A stretch of DNA of 36,504 nucleotides from CAZMMV01 sp964567475 (GCA_964567475.1 CAZMMV010000010.1:1-36504), one strand, 5' to 3'. Numbered from the stretch's first letter, positions 16,872-26,058 are shown. Notes: generated from the sequence alone by a model not told the origin. Numbers and translations: made by a program.

Positions 16872-17831
16872 TTATATAGATAATACTCTTGCAGTATTAT
16901 ACATTCCAATATCAAATTCTTTTTTTGTTTTTAAAGCCTCATTTATTTCTAAGCCAATGATTTTATTACATTTTATCCCTAAAGCTATTCCTGATTTATT
17001 GCTGTCTATAAGTTCAATAGCTCTATCTCCCATTTTACTAGCTAATATTCTATCAAAAGATGTAGGAGTTCCTCCCCTTTGAATATATCCTAAAATAGTT
17101 ACCCTAGTATCTATTCCTGTCTTTTCCTCAACAGTTTTTGCTACATCATATGCATCTCCAACACCTTCAGCTAGTACTATTATATGATGAAGTTTACCAC
17201 GATTTTTACCTTGTAGTGCCTTTTTACAAACTTTATCTATATCAAACTCCACCTCTGGTACTATTATACTCTCTGCACCTCCAGCGATTCCTGTATATAA
17301 AGCTATATCTCCACAATGTCTTCCCATTACTTCTATAACATTAGCTCTTCCATGCGAAGTAGAAGTATCCCTTATTTTAGATATAGCATCCACTACAGTC
17401 TCTACTGCAGTATAAAATCCTATGGTATAATCTGTATATCCACAATCATTATCAATAGTGCAAGGTATGCCTATAGTTGCTACTCCTGCATTTGCAAGTT
17501 TAGCTGCACCACTTAATGTACCATCTCCTCCTAATACTACTAATCCATCTATATCAAATACATCTATTATATTCAAAGCCTTTTTAAAACCTTCTTCTGT
17601 AGTAAACTCATCAGAACGGGCAGTTCTAAGTATAGTACCACCTCTTTGGATTATATCTGCAACAGATGAAATATCCATCTCATAAATATCCCCATTAACA
17701 AGCCCATTATATCCTTGTTTTATTCCTAAAATCTTATAGCCGTGATATATTCCAGATCTCACTACAGCCCTTATGGCTGCATTCATTCCTGGTGCATCAC
17801 CGCCACTGGTCAATATCCCTATGTTTTTCAT
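16872..17831 (-). CDS. pfkA: ATP-dependent 6-phosphofructokinase
   Basis: 319 residues, the same length as the Bacillus enzyme. Phosphorylates fructose-6-phosphate at C1 with ATP, the committed step of glycolysis. It begins MKNIGILTSGGDAPGMNAAIR. The ATP/Mg site is VVLGGDGTLSG, the catalytic aspartates lie in GIPCTIDNDCGYTDYT, and sugar-binding residues in VIEVMGRHCGDIA and LGYIQRGGTPTSFDR. The start is ATG 17831, six bases from GGAGG; a TTG immediately upstream (17834) would be too close. The 64-aa gene lies just upstream and pyk follows. The order dnaE-small gene-pfkA-pyk is usual in clostridia. Confidence 0.95.
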   Translation of the reverse strand: MKNIGILTSGGDAPGMNAAIRAVVRSGIYHGYKILGIKQGYNGLVNGDIYEMDISSVADIIQRGGTILRTARSDEFTTEEGFKKALNIIDVFDIDGLVVLGGDGTLSGAAKLANAGVATIGIPCTIDNDCGYTDYTIGFYTAVETVVDAISKIRDTSTSHGRANVIEVMGRHCGDIALYTGIAGGAESIIVPEVEFDIDKVCKKALQGKNRGKLHHIIVLAEGVGDAYDVAKTVEEKTGIDTRVTILGYIQRGGTPTSFDRILASKMGDRAIELIDSNKSGIALGIKCNKIIGLEINEALKTKKEFDIGMYNTARVLSI

Positions 17832-17852
17832 CAAATACCTCCTACTTAACTT

Positions 17853-18047
17853 TTATAGAATCCCAAGCTCTATCATAGCCTCTTCTATATCCTTTGATTC
17901 AAACTCTGGCCCAATAACTTCATATGTTTCTTCATCATTTTCTGTCTTTATCAGATTTACTTTTACTAGAAAACCTTCCTCTTTTAATTTCTTCTGAATT
18001 TCCTTTGCTTTCTCTAATCCTTTAACTACATAAACAGTTGTCCACAT
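17853..18047 (-). CDS. Small conserved protein between dnaE and pfkA, unknown role
   Basis: 64 residues from ATG 18047. This start was chosen because AGGAG lies 9-10 bases before it, whereas the in-frame GTG three codons earlier overlaps that site. The sequence predicts a single beta-alpha-beta-beta-alpha unit: WTTVYVVKGLEKAKEIQKKL, then GFLVKVNLIK, YEVIGPEF and a final helix DIEEAMIELGIL. This looks like a tiny ferredoxin-like fold of the kind found in DUF2007-type signal-transducing proteins, but I cannot name a family. It sits 30 bases after dnaE and about 20 before pfkA, so it is likely part of the same mRNA. Confidence 0.75.
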   Translation of the reverse strand: MWTTVYVVKGLEKAKEIQKKLKEEGFLVKVNLIKTENDEETYEVIGPEFESKDIEEAMIELGIL

Positions 18048-18076
18048 CTTAAACACTCCTTTATAATAAATAATAT

Positions 18077-19536
18077 TTAGCTCCTAACAACCACCGATTC
18101 TTCTCCAAGAAAAGCTTTCAATTCATCTATAACTTTTTTATCCTCGCTATTTATCCAGAGATTTCTCTCCGCTATAACTGTCTTTTGATTTTTCTCCATA
18201 TAAACATATACAGGTGTATCTCCACTATATTTAATCAAAATATTCTTTAGCTTTGAAAAGGTATCACGATTTTTATTTGAAGCAATTTTTAAATATACTT
18301 TGCCTTTATTATAAGAATTTAAACTAGTTATTTTTTCTACAATAATTTTTGGTTCGTCTACTTCAGACATATTAATTTTACCATTTATGATGACTAACTC
18401 GTCTTCATTTAAATATTTAATATATCTTTCATAAGTCAGTGGAAAAACAATACATTCCACAGAACCAACTAAATCTTCAACTGTAATAAATGCCATCATA
18501 TTATTGTTCTTTGTTATCTTATTTTTTTTATCTACTATTATTCCACCTAAAGTTATTTTAGAACCATCTCTTACTAGGCTTATTTCTCCCTCCCCTACTT
18601 GTCCACTACTTAAGATTTCAATAGTGTTTATAGTGGAAACATTTTCTACTTCTTCTTTATAACTGTCTAATGGATGCCCTGATACATATATACCTAATAT
18701 TTCTTTTTCCATATTTAATATAATATTTTGAGGAAATTCTTTTAAATCCGGAAAATTAGCCTTAGAAGTATCTTCTTCAATAGTATCGAATATAGAAAAT
18801 TGACCTTCTATATTTCTTTTCCTATCAGAATGTATCCCATCTATTATTTTTTCAAATACTGATAATAGCTGGGCTCTATTAGCTCCTAAACCATCTAGAG
18901 CACCACATTTAATTAAGGATTCTACTGCTCTTTTATTCATAACTCCTGCATCTTCTTTTTCTATTCTTTCTATAAAATCTGTAAAGCTCTTAAACTCTCC
19001 TGTTAATCTAGCCTTAACTATTGCAGATATAAAATTTTCACCTACATTTTTTACTGCAGAAAGTCCAAACCTAATTTTATTATCTTTTACAGTGAACTTT
19101 TTAAATGATTTATTCACATTTGGAGATAAAATCTCAATATCCAATCTTTTACATTCCTGAATATATAATGAAACTTGATTTGTATTTCCCATTACAGATG
19201 ATATAAGAGCCGCCATATATTCAACTGGATAATAATATTTTAACCAGGCAGTTCTATATGCTACTACAGCATAGGCTGCTGAATGACTTTTGTTAAAGGC
19301 ATAGTTTGCAAAATCTATCATTAAATCATATATTTGATTTGCTGATTTTTCATCTACACCATTTCTTATTGCTCCTTCTATAATTACATTTCCATCTTCA
19401 TCTGTCTGTCCATATATAAAGTTTTTTCTTTCTTCTTCCATAATCTTCATATCTTTTTTACTCATTGCCCGTCTAACTAAATCTGCCCTACCCATTGAAT
19501 ATCCACCAATGTCTCTAACTATTTGCATAACTTGTT
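18077..19536 (-). CDS. dnaE: DNA polymerase III alpha subunit DnaE, exon 2
   Basis: Second exon of dnaE: 2 bases finish the split Glu675 codon, then 485 codons and TAA. It opens QVMQIVRDIGGYSMGRAD, the palm/fingers boundary of bacterial C-family polymerases. NKSHSAAYAVVAYRTAWLKYYYPVEYMAALIS (helical fingers; quoted here in parts: NKSHSAAYA and YYPVEYMAALIS) follows. Then come the helix-hairpin-helix region (KCGALDGLGANRAQLL) and the OB fold (ITLGGIIVDKKN, FITVEDLVGSVECIVFP). The ATG at 19528 is internal, not a start. The exon is not translated correctly unless the group II intron is spliced out. It is followed within 30 bases by the 64-aa gene and pfkA. Confidence 0.93.
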
Positions 19537-19585
19537 ATAACGATAGGTAATACTTTGATATTATCTCCGTATTTTCCCCCGTTTC

Positions 19586-19620
19586 ACACCGTGCGTGAGA
19601 GTTTCCTACTCACACGGCGT
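19586..19620 (-). ncRNA. Group II intron domain V (catalytic hairpin)
   Basis: On the minus strand ACGCCGTG pairs with CACGGTGT (one G-U pair), then TGAG with CTCA, leaving a 2-base CG bulge on the 3' side and a GAAA tetraloop. This is the domain V fold. The triad position reads CGC where AGC is more common. It lies about 20 bases after the maturase stop, as expected. Confidence 0.88.
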
Positions 19621-19640
19621 TCAATCATTGTTTAACTTAA

Positions 19641-21464
19641 TTAAATTCCACAGTTTCCAACTAGTTTTCTCAATCCATTAATTTTATCTAAACTATTTTG
19701 GTTAGGATTAATATCCCTCTTGTATTTTTCTATAACTTCTAAATTAGTAGCATGTATCAGTTTATGAACATTAGTATTCAAATAAACTAAATTTTTATAT
19801 TCATCTCCACCATTATCTTCTACTGCTATTTTATGGTGCACTTGCATATCTCCAATTTTTAGTATATCCCCAGTAATATAGCATTTTCCTTGTTGTCCAC
19901 AGTACAATGAAATTCTATTATCATTAACTTCTTGGCTTGTACCTTGTATTGGATTTTCCATGATATATTTTAATATACTTATACTGACTCCTTTTAACCT
20001 ATCATGAATAAGACTTCTTCCCTTTTCTGTATAATTACTAATTTCCTGGGTAAATCCCATTGCATTTTTATATTTTATGCCCTGGATTGGATAAAGTGCG
20101 ACTCCTGCTACATAAACTACTTTAAAGTTATAATCCTTATAAAATTTCTCGTATGCTTTGCTTTTAATTCCAGTCTTACTCCTTCTTTTAGCTGTTTGGT
20201 TATAGACCCTTTTGCTTAAGTCGTAACCAATCCTATAAAAATCTTTACTTACCATACTTGCTACACTATAATAATTATGCATTCCCAGTATAGTAGCATT
20301 GTACATATTTATAGAAGATGGAGTAGATACTTTATTAATATATCCTACTTTTCTAATAAGTTCCCTTTTAATCTTTTCTTTTGCCTTGTCCCCAACACCA
20401 GTTTTTACTACATATTTGTTGCCTTTCTTCCTAACCTTCATTTTAAATCCTAAAAAATTCGAATATTTCTTTCTAAGATTTACTACCTGAGATTTGTTTT
20501 TATTAATTTTCAAACTTAATCTTTCTTCTAACCACATCTCAGTAGCCTTAAAAATTTTTTGTGCAGTTGTATAATCTTTACAGAAAATCTTAAAATCATC
20601 TGCATATCTTACTATTCGAATTTCCTTCATATCTGTAGTTTTAAGGGCTCTATATTTATGGTATCCTGCATACTCATGTTTTGTTTCAAATGTTTCCCAT
20701 TGATTGCTTATCCACCAGTCAAGTTCATTCAGAACTATATTAGATAATAATGGACTTAATATTCCACCTTGCGGTGTCCCTTTTTCCATTACACCTTTAC
20801 CTTCAACTTCAGCTTTAAGCATTTTAGAAATAATAGATATCAATCTTTTATCTCTTATTCCCATAGTCCACATTTGTTTAATCAATTTAGCATGACTAAC
20901 ATTATCAAAGAATCCTTTTATATCTATATCCGCTACATAATGAAGTTTGCTTTTATTAATTAATACATTACATCTTGCTATAGCATGGTGTGTGCTTCTA
21001 TTTGGTCTAAATCCATATGAATGATTGTGAAATTTCGCTTCGCATATAGGTTCTAGTATTTGTTTTATACATTGTTGTATTAGCCTATCTTCTATTGTTG
21101 GAATACCCAGTTGTCTTTTTCCTCCATTAAGTTTTGGTATTTCTTTATACTTTATTTTCATCGGGTTAAAGTTATTTAGCCTATTAGTAACATATTTTAC
21201 TAACCTAGCTTCATCCCATTTACTTATTGCCTTAATGGTTTTTCCATTTACTCCAGAGGTATTACTTCCTTTATTGTTCTTTATATTTCTATACGCTAAC
21301 TTTATATTTCTTTCATCCAAGATTAAATCTAGTAACTTATTAAATTTTTTATTTTCTTTACTTCCAGCATACAATTTATCTAGCTCTTCTTGAATATCGT
21401 AGTATTCATTATGTCTTAATAGTTTTTTATTTTTTTTTTTAGATTGTTTTGCACCAGTCGTCAT
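19641..21464 (-). CDS. ltrA: Group II intron reverse transcriptase/maturase with HNH endonuclease
   Basis: 607 residues. Helps the intron RNA fold and splice, and copies it into DNA during retrohoming. The reverse transcriptase spans about 50-370: RT0/1 region YKEIPKLNGGKRQLGIPTIE, HSYGFRPNRSTHHA (RT2a), VADIDIKGFFDNV (metal Asp), GTPQGGILSPLLSN and the catalytic YADD (287-290) in RIVRYADDFKIF. Maturase domain X follows (about 370-480; SVASMVSKDFYRIGYDLSKR). The C-terminus (about 520-572) is an HNH nuclease with CGQQGKCYITG, QVHHKIAVEDNGGDEYKNL and HKLIH for target cleavage. All domains look intact, so the element may still be mobile. The start ATG 21464 follows GGAG at 7 bases, within the excised RNA. 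Confidence 0.95.
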   Translation of the reverse strand: MTTGAKQSKKKNKKLLRHNEYYDIQEELDKLYAGSKENKKFNKLLDLILDERNIKLAYRNIKNNKGSNTSGVNGKTIKAISKWDEARLVKYVTNRLNNFNPMKIKYKEIPKLNGGKRQLGIPTIEDRLIQQCIKQILEPICEAKFHNHSYGFRPNRSTHHAIARCNVLINKSKLHYVADIDIKGFFDNVSHAKLIKQMWTMGIRDKRLISIISKMLKAEVEGKGVMEKGTPQGGILSPLLSNIVLNELDWWISNQWETFETKHEYAGYHKYRALKTTDMKEIRIVRYADDFKIFCKDYTTAQKIFKATEMWLEERLSLKINKNKSQVVNLRKKYSNFLGFKMKVRKKGNKYVVKTGVGDKAKEKIKRELIRKVGYINKVSTPSSINMYNATILGMHNYYSVASMVSKDFYRIGYDLSKRVYNQTAKRRSKTGIKSKAYEKFYKDYNFKVVYVAGVALYPIQGIKYKNAMGFTQEISNYTEKGRSLIHDRLKGVSISILKYIMENPIQGTSQEVNDNRISLYCGQQGKCYITGDILKIGDMQVHHKIAVEDNGGDEYKNLVYLNTNVHKLIHATNLEVIEKYKRDINPNQNSLDKINGLRKLVGNCGI

Positions 21465-22182
21465 AAGTCAACTCCAATCTTTCGATTTTCGTTTCTTTTA
21501 GTCTTACGAGAACCTTACAAGTATAAATACTAAACTGTAATTTAATTTGCTTTGTATTCAATGACTAGTGGCTATCCCTCCACAAGTTATTATCCTTGTT
21601 TCATAGGTACTATGCCACCACTTTCCTCAGTATAAACGCGAGTTATAGTTTTATCTTTTCCCCACAAACACTTCATTGAGTTTAAGCTCTCCATGTTACT
21701 GACTTCCCATGTTCCAATAGTTCTATCCTTACATATATCTTTAGGTCGTTTCTATAAGCCCACTAGCTTGATATCGCCTTTAACGATATAAGGTATTTCA
21801 TAACCAAGAATTTTACTTTACCTCACTAGTCCCACTCTTGTGGTTAATACATTTCTGTATTATCATTTTCTAGACCCTTACTTTCAAAACTTCGTCAGAC
21901 TACTTTTTAGTCATACTAACCATAGATATTTTATGGACTACCGACCTATCATGTACTCGACCACCTCTGATTCGATTTTCCTCAGCTTAACCCGTTAGGA
22001 TACATTTTCAGTCGACTTTACCGAGCTTCTAACCCCAAATTTCTTAAAAAAAATTTGACGCTAGTCGGAGTATCATAGTGAGCATTTTAAGGCGTTACCC
22101 TCTCATTCTACTCATCAAACTATCAGTTCTCCTAATATATTAATATTAGTGCTTAAGCTTTTAACTTAAGAACATGTCGCAC

Positions 22183-24205
22183 CTTGATAAATTATACAAC
22201 CGTATGTTACATCTAGTATATTCTCTAATTCTGGATGCAAATACTCTATTTTACTTGGATCATGTTTACACTCTACAAATGTAGGTATCTGATTCATCGG
22301 GCCGGGTCTAAATAGAGAGTTAGCCGCAATAAGATTTTCAAATACATTAGGCTTCAATTCCTTTAAGAAAGCTCGCATACCTGGGCTTTCAAATTGAAAT
22401 ATACCTAAGGTTTCAGCCTTAGCAAACATTTCTAAAACCTTTGGATCTTCATAATTTAAATCATCAAAACTTATATTTATATCATAATTTTCTTTTATTA
22501 AATCAACTGCATCTCTTATAACAGTTAAAGTTCTAAGACCTAAAAAATCCATTTTTAAAAGTCCTAACTCTTCTAATTCTATCATATTAAATTGTGTAGT
22601 TATGGCATCTCCATTTCTAAGAAGAGGTACATAATTTGTAACTGGCTCTTTTGAAATAACTACTCCTGCAGCATGGGTAGAAGTATGCCTTGGAAGGCCT
22701 TCTACAGCCCTAGCTAAATCTATTAAATTTTTAACTTCTTCATCCTCATCATAAGATCTTTTTAGAGTATTACTTATTTCAAGTGCTTTATCTATTGTTA
22801 TACCAATAGCCATAGGTATTTGCTTGGCTATATAGTCCACTTGACCATAGGCCATATTTATTGCTCTTCCCACATCTCTTATAGCACCCCTAGCTGCCAT
22901 AGTACCAAAAGTAACTATCTGAGCTACTCTGTCTGATCCATATTTATCTACAACATATTGTATAACTTCTTCTCTTCTTTCATAGCAAAAATCCACGTCA
23001 ATATCTGGCATAGACACTCTTTCAGGATTTAAAAATCTTTCAAATATCAAACCATACTTTAAAGGATCAATATCTATAATACCTAGAGCATAGCTAACTA
23101 TACTCCCTGCTGCTGAACCTCTACCTGGCCCCACCATAATTTCATTATCCTTAGCAAATTTAATAAAGTCCCACACAATTAAAAAATAATCTACATATCC
23201 CATTTCTATAATTGTATTAAACTCGTACTTATATCTTTTATTTACTTCAGGAGAAATAATCCCATATCTTTCTTTTAAACCTTTAAGTACTAAAAGCTTT
23301 AAATATTCTTTATTTGTAAATCCTTCAGGAACATTATACTCTGGTAAATGCATTGTATCAAAATCAATTTCAACATTACATCTATCTGCGATTAACCCTG
23401 TATTTTCTAATGCCTCTAATTGATCTGGAAATATATTTCTCATTTCTTCAGGAGATTTTAAATAAAATTCATTTGTAGGAAATTTCATCCTATTTTCTTC
23501 ATCTACTGTTCTACCTGTTTGAATACATAAAAGTACATCATGTACCCCGGCATCTTCCTTTTTGAGATAATGTATGTCATTTGTAGCTACTAAAGGTATA
23601 TCTAATTCCTTTGAAATCTTTATAAGTTCTCTATTTACTATCCTTTGATCATCTTCTTCCATTCCAGCATCTTGTAATTCTAGGAAAAAGTTATTTTGTC
23701 CAAATATATCTTTATATATTAAAGCTACTTCTTTAGCCTTAGTAAGATTATTATTTAATATATGTCGCGGAACTTCACCTCCTAAACATGCAGACAAGGC
23801 TATTATACCCTTGCTATATTTTCTTAATATATCATGATCTACTCTAGGCTTATAATAAAAGCCGTTTACATAAGCCTCGGATACTATTTTCATTAAATTT
23901 TCATATCCTTCATCTGTTTCTGCTAATAACACTAAATGATATTGGCTCTTATCCTTAGCTTCCCTATCTGTATGCTTATCTATAGCAACATAAATCTCAG
24001 ACCCTAGTATAGGTTTTATTCCCTTTTTCTTTGCTTCTTTATAAAATTGAATAACTCCAAACATTGACCCATGATCTGTTATAGCTATAGATTCCATACC
24101 TAGCTCCTTAGTTCTACTAATCAAATCCTCTATCTTTATAGAACCATCTAATAAGCTATATTCTGTATGCACATGAAGATGTGCAAATTTATTTTTATAA
24201 GTCAT
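22183..24205 (-). CDS. dnaE: DNA polymerase III alpha subunit DnaE, exon 1
   Basis: First 674 codons plus one base of the essential replicative polymerase. PHP domain at ~5-280 (AHLHVHTEYSLLDGS, ITDHGSMFG, ALSACLGGE, ATNDIHYL). The palm has GPGRGSAAGSIVSYALGI at 359-376, the catalytic Asp401 and Asp403 in MPDIDVDFCYERR, and the third Asp553 in LLKMDFLGLRTL. LFRPGPMNQIP follows. The exon ends ...TYGCIIYQ + G at 22183; reading on unspliced gives only five foreign residues and a stop at 22166. The spliced protein is 1,160 residues, normal for DnaE1. It starts at ATG 24205 behind GGAAGGAG, about 45 bases after the whiA-grdX terminator, so dnaE probably has its own promoter in that short space; I could not define it. 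Confidence 0.95.
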
Positions 24206-24249
24206 AAAAACTCCTTCCTATTTATTTAATATTAAGTATATTCTAACAT

Positions 24250-24290
24250 AAAAAAATAAAATTTCCCTATATAAAGGAAAATTTTATTTT
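24250..24290 (-). terminator. Terminator of the whiA-grdX unit
   Basis: On the minus strand, arm AAAATAAAATTTTCC (24290-24276) pairs with GGGAAATTTTATTTT (ending 24250) with a one-base slip, followed by a run of T. It lies six bases after the grdX stop. Confidence 0.75.
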
Positions 24291-24295
24291 TAAAG

Positions 24296-24682
24296 TTATT
24301 TGTGACCTAGTTTATCTATTACATTTTCTATTAAGGATAAATCTATTACTCTAAAATCATCTAATACACTCTCTGTCCAATCTGGTGTAGGCTTATTTTC
24401 CAGAAATTTTTTCGCTGTTAATATACTTTCTTCAGCTATAGAAAGACCACTTTCATCTAAAATTCCTTTTTCCTTAGATATCATTATTGTTTTATAAGGA
24501 GTTTCATTTGGCTTTACACTACCTGACAATGGATGAGTAAGTAAACTATGGCCTCCATGGATTTTATCTCTTACAAATTCTAATATTTCAATATAATTCA
24601 AATCCTCTTTAAAAATTAAATCCATATCACCTTTATATTTTTCATATACATAAGGATTATTTGTAATTAATATACTAGACAT
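24296..24682 (-). CDS. grdX: GrdX family protein
   Basis: 128 residues. GrdX proteins are small soluble proteins usually encoded with the glycine/sarcosine/betaine reductase genes of amino-acid-fermenting clostridia; their biochemical role is not established. Recognised by ILITNNPYVYEKYKG at the N-terminus and the strongly conserved core GGHSLLTHPLSGSVKPNETP followed by YKTIMIS. No cysteine or selenocysteine redox site is present. The gene overlaps the whiA stop by 8 bases and has its own AGGAGA site, so it is translationally tied to whiA. No other glycine reductase gene occurs in the window, which makes the location unusual. Family call is from motif memory. Confidence 0.82.
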   Translation of the reverse strand: MSSILITNNPYVYEKYKGDMDLIFKEDLNYIEILEFVRDKIHGGHSLLTHPLSGSVKPNETPYKTIMISKEKGILDESGLSIAEESILTAKKFLENKPTPDWTESVLDDFRVIDLSLIENVIDKLGHK

Positions 24683-25634
24683 GATTTATATCTCCTTTCA
24701 GTTCATCTGCTATTTTTTCTATTTTTCTAAATCTATGATTTACACCAGATTTACTTACTGGTGGATTTAGCATATTGCCTAACTCTTTTAAACTTGCATC
24801 TTTGTATTCTAATCTCAGTTCAGCTACTTCTCTCAAATTAACTGAAAGTTTATTTAGCCCTATTGTATTTTGTATTTTCTTTATATTTTGTACCTGTCTC
24901 ATAGAGGCATTTATAGTTTTACTTAGGTTTGCAGTTTCACAGTTTACTAATCGATTAATATTATTCCTGACATCTTTTAATACACGAATATCTTCTAACT
25001 TTAAAAGAGATTGGTGTGCTCCTATAATATTTAACAAATCAACTATTTGTTCACTTTCTTTAAGGTATACAACATAAAATTCTTTTCTAATAACTATCTT
25101 AGAATTAAGACCAAATGAATTTATTAAATTAGAAAGTTCTTTACTATGTTCTTCATCACTGGTAACAAATTCTAGATGATAAGCCTTTTCAGGATTACTC
25201 ATAGACCCTCCACCAAGAAAAGCTCCCCTTATATAAGCCCTTTTACAACATCTGTTTTTTATTAAATGCTTAGGAATTTTATAATTAGGATGGAATAAAC
25301 TATTTTTATCTATAATAAATCCAACATCATTTAACACCTTTTTTGATATATCTTGATTATTTATAAGTATTAAATAATTATTATTTTTTTTAAGCTGTTT
25401 ATTTTTTCTTACCATTACTTCTATATCAATTTTATAAATAGTTTTTAATAAAGAAAAAATTCTTCTTGCTATAGCTGCATTTTCAGTTGTGAACTTTAAA
25501 TTTATCTTTTTAAAGCCGGAAATCTGTATTGTTCCATTCATCCTAACAAGAGCTGCTAATTCTGCCATAGAACAACATTTATTATCTAAGGAAATTCTAG
25601 ATAATTCATTTTTTGTATTAGATGAAAATGACAT
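24675..25634 (-). CDS. whiA: DNA-binding protein WhiA
   Basis: 319 residues. Conserved Gram-positive regulator with a degenerate LAGLIDADG homing-endonuclease fold and a C-terminal helix-turn-helix; involved in sporulation in actinomycetes and in cell division/chromosome segregation in Bacillus. It begins SFSSNTKNELSRI, with the N-terminal helices CSMAELAALVRMNG. The LAGLIDADG-like core is RCCKRAYIRGAFLGGGSMSN followed by YHLEFVTSDEEHS, and the HTH is VAELRLEYKDASLKELGNM then KSGVNHRFRKIEKIADEL. In most clostridia whiA follows yvcK directly; here a Nudix gene and an oppositely oriented peptidase gene intervene. The Nudix gene is only about 20 bases upstream, suggesting cotranscription. The start ATG 25634 has a GAGGTGA site. 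Confidence 0.95.
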   Translation of the reverse strand: MSFSSNTKNELSRISLDNKCCSMAELAALVRMNGTIQISGFKKINLKFTTENAAIARRIFSLLKTIYKIDIEVMVRKNKQLKKNNNYLILINNQDISKKVLNDVGFIIDKNSLFHPNYKIPKHLIKNRCCKRAYIRGAFLGGGSMSNPEKAYHLEFVTSDEEHSKELSNLINSFGLNSKIVIRKEFYVVYLKESEQIVDLLNIIGAHQSLLKLEDIRVLKDVRNNINRLVNCETANLSKTINASMRQVQNIKKIQNTIGLNKLSVNLREVAELRLEYKDASLKELGNMLNPPVSKSGVNHRFRKIEKIADELKGDINHV

Positions 25635-25656
25635 AAAATCACCTCATTTATTATAA

Positions 25657-26058
25657 TTAAACCATCTTTAAACCCTTTTTTACTATATTTTTTTCATCTT
25701 CATATCTAACTAAATCTTTGGCTTTATTCATATGAACAAAAACTGCATCTATAAAACCTTCTTTTTTCTGTGGTGTACAATCCATACAATTAGTTTGCAT
25801 TAAATACCAATGTACAGTTTTATATACAGTTTCATTTTGTCTTGAATTTCTATATTTATAATTGGCCATACCTATATATTTTAAAATTTCAGCCTTTACT
25901 CCACTTTCTTCTAATACTTCCCTAAGAGCTGCTTGCTTTATTGTCTCACCTTTTTCTACTCTACCTTTTGGCAATACCCAGTCACCATTAAATTTTTTTA
26001 AAAGTAAAATAGTATTCTCAAATACAATCAAGCCACCAGCACTTATTTCCTCCATCAT
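25657..26058 (-). CDS. Nudix hydrolase
   Basis: 133 residues from ATG 26058, chosen for the GGGAG site 9 bases upstream; an in-frame ATG at 26088 lacks one. The fold starts EEISAGGLIVFENTILLLKK. The Nudix box lies at residues 32-54, containing GRVEKGET, then AALREVLEESGV with the metal-binding RExxEE pattern. WVLPKGRVEKGE is typical of enzymes that remove diphosphate from NTP-like or dinucleoside polyphosphate substrates; the substrate is not predictable. A Cys pair in QTNCMDCTPQ near the end is unusual but isolated. The gene is followed by whiA at 22 bases and diverges from the M42 peptidase gene. Confidence 0.88.
   Translation of the reverse strand: MMEEISAGGLIVFENTILLLKKFNGDWVLPKGRVEKGETIKQAALREVLEESGVKAEILKYIGMANYKYRNSRQNETVYKTVHWYLMQTNCMDCTPQKKEGFIDAVFVHMNKAKDLVRYEDEKNIVKKGLKMV

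Larger units (their letters stand above)
19537..22182 (-). mobile_element. Complete group II intron inserted in dnaE
   Basis: 2,646 bases, same orientation as dnaE. The 5' end at 22182 reads GTGCGAC, the group II consensus, directly after exon CAAG. The 3' end at 19537 reads CGTTAT, ending in the usual AY. Bases 22182-21465 (718 bases, no gene) hold RNA domains I-III; the maturase lies in the domain IV position; domain V is at 19620-19586. Domain VI follows, with a bulged A at 19544, eight bases from the 3' junction. Insertion is phase 1, in a Glu codon. Excision restores YQEQVMQ and an open frame. The class was not assigned. EBS/IBS pairings were not convincingly found by eye. Confidence 0.95.

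Noticed and set aside
19641..21464. Retron, diversity-generating or CRISPR-linked reverse transcriptase
   Set aside because: Domain X and HNH follow the RT, and group II domains V and VI lie just downstream. No template/variable repeats, msr-like RNA or CRISPR array is present.
19537..22182. Intein in DnaE
   Set aside because: The insert is not in frame with exon 1, which stops after five residues, and it has no intein blocks. It encodes a reverse transcriptase and RNA domains instead.
21465..22182. A confident EBS1 at the GTTTGAT seen around 22113-22121 (minus strand)
   Set aside because: It could pair with the exon end ATCAAG with one G-U pair, but it lies unusually close to the intron 5' end and a short match in AT-rich sequence is easily random.
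18077..24205. dnaE as a pseudogene, or as two genes encoding a split polymerase
   Set aside because: Precise group II intron ends restore a perfect frame and conserved residues. Exon 2 has no ribosome site before its internal ATG, and both exons look fully conserved.
24206..24249. A dnaE promoter with TATACT as -10
   Set aside because: No acceptable -35 box at 16-18 bases could be found, so it was not listed although a promoter is expected there.
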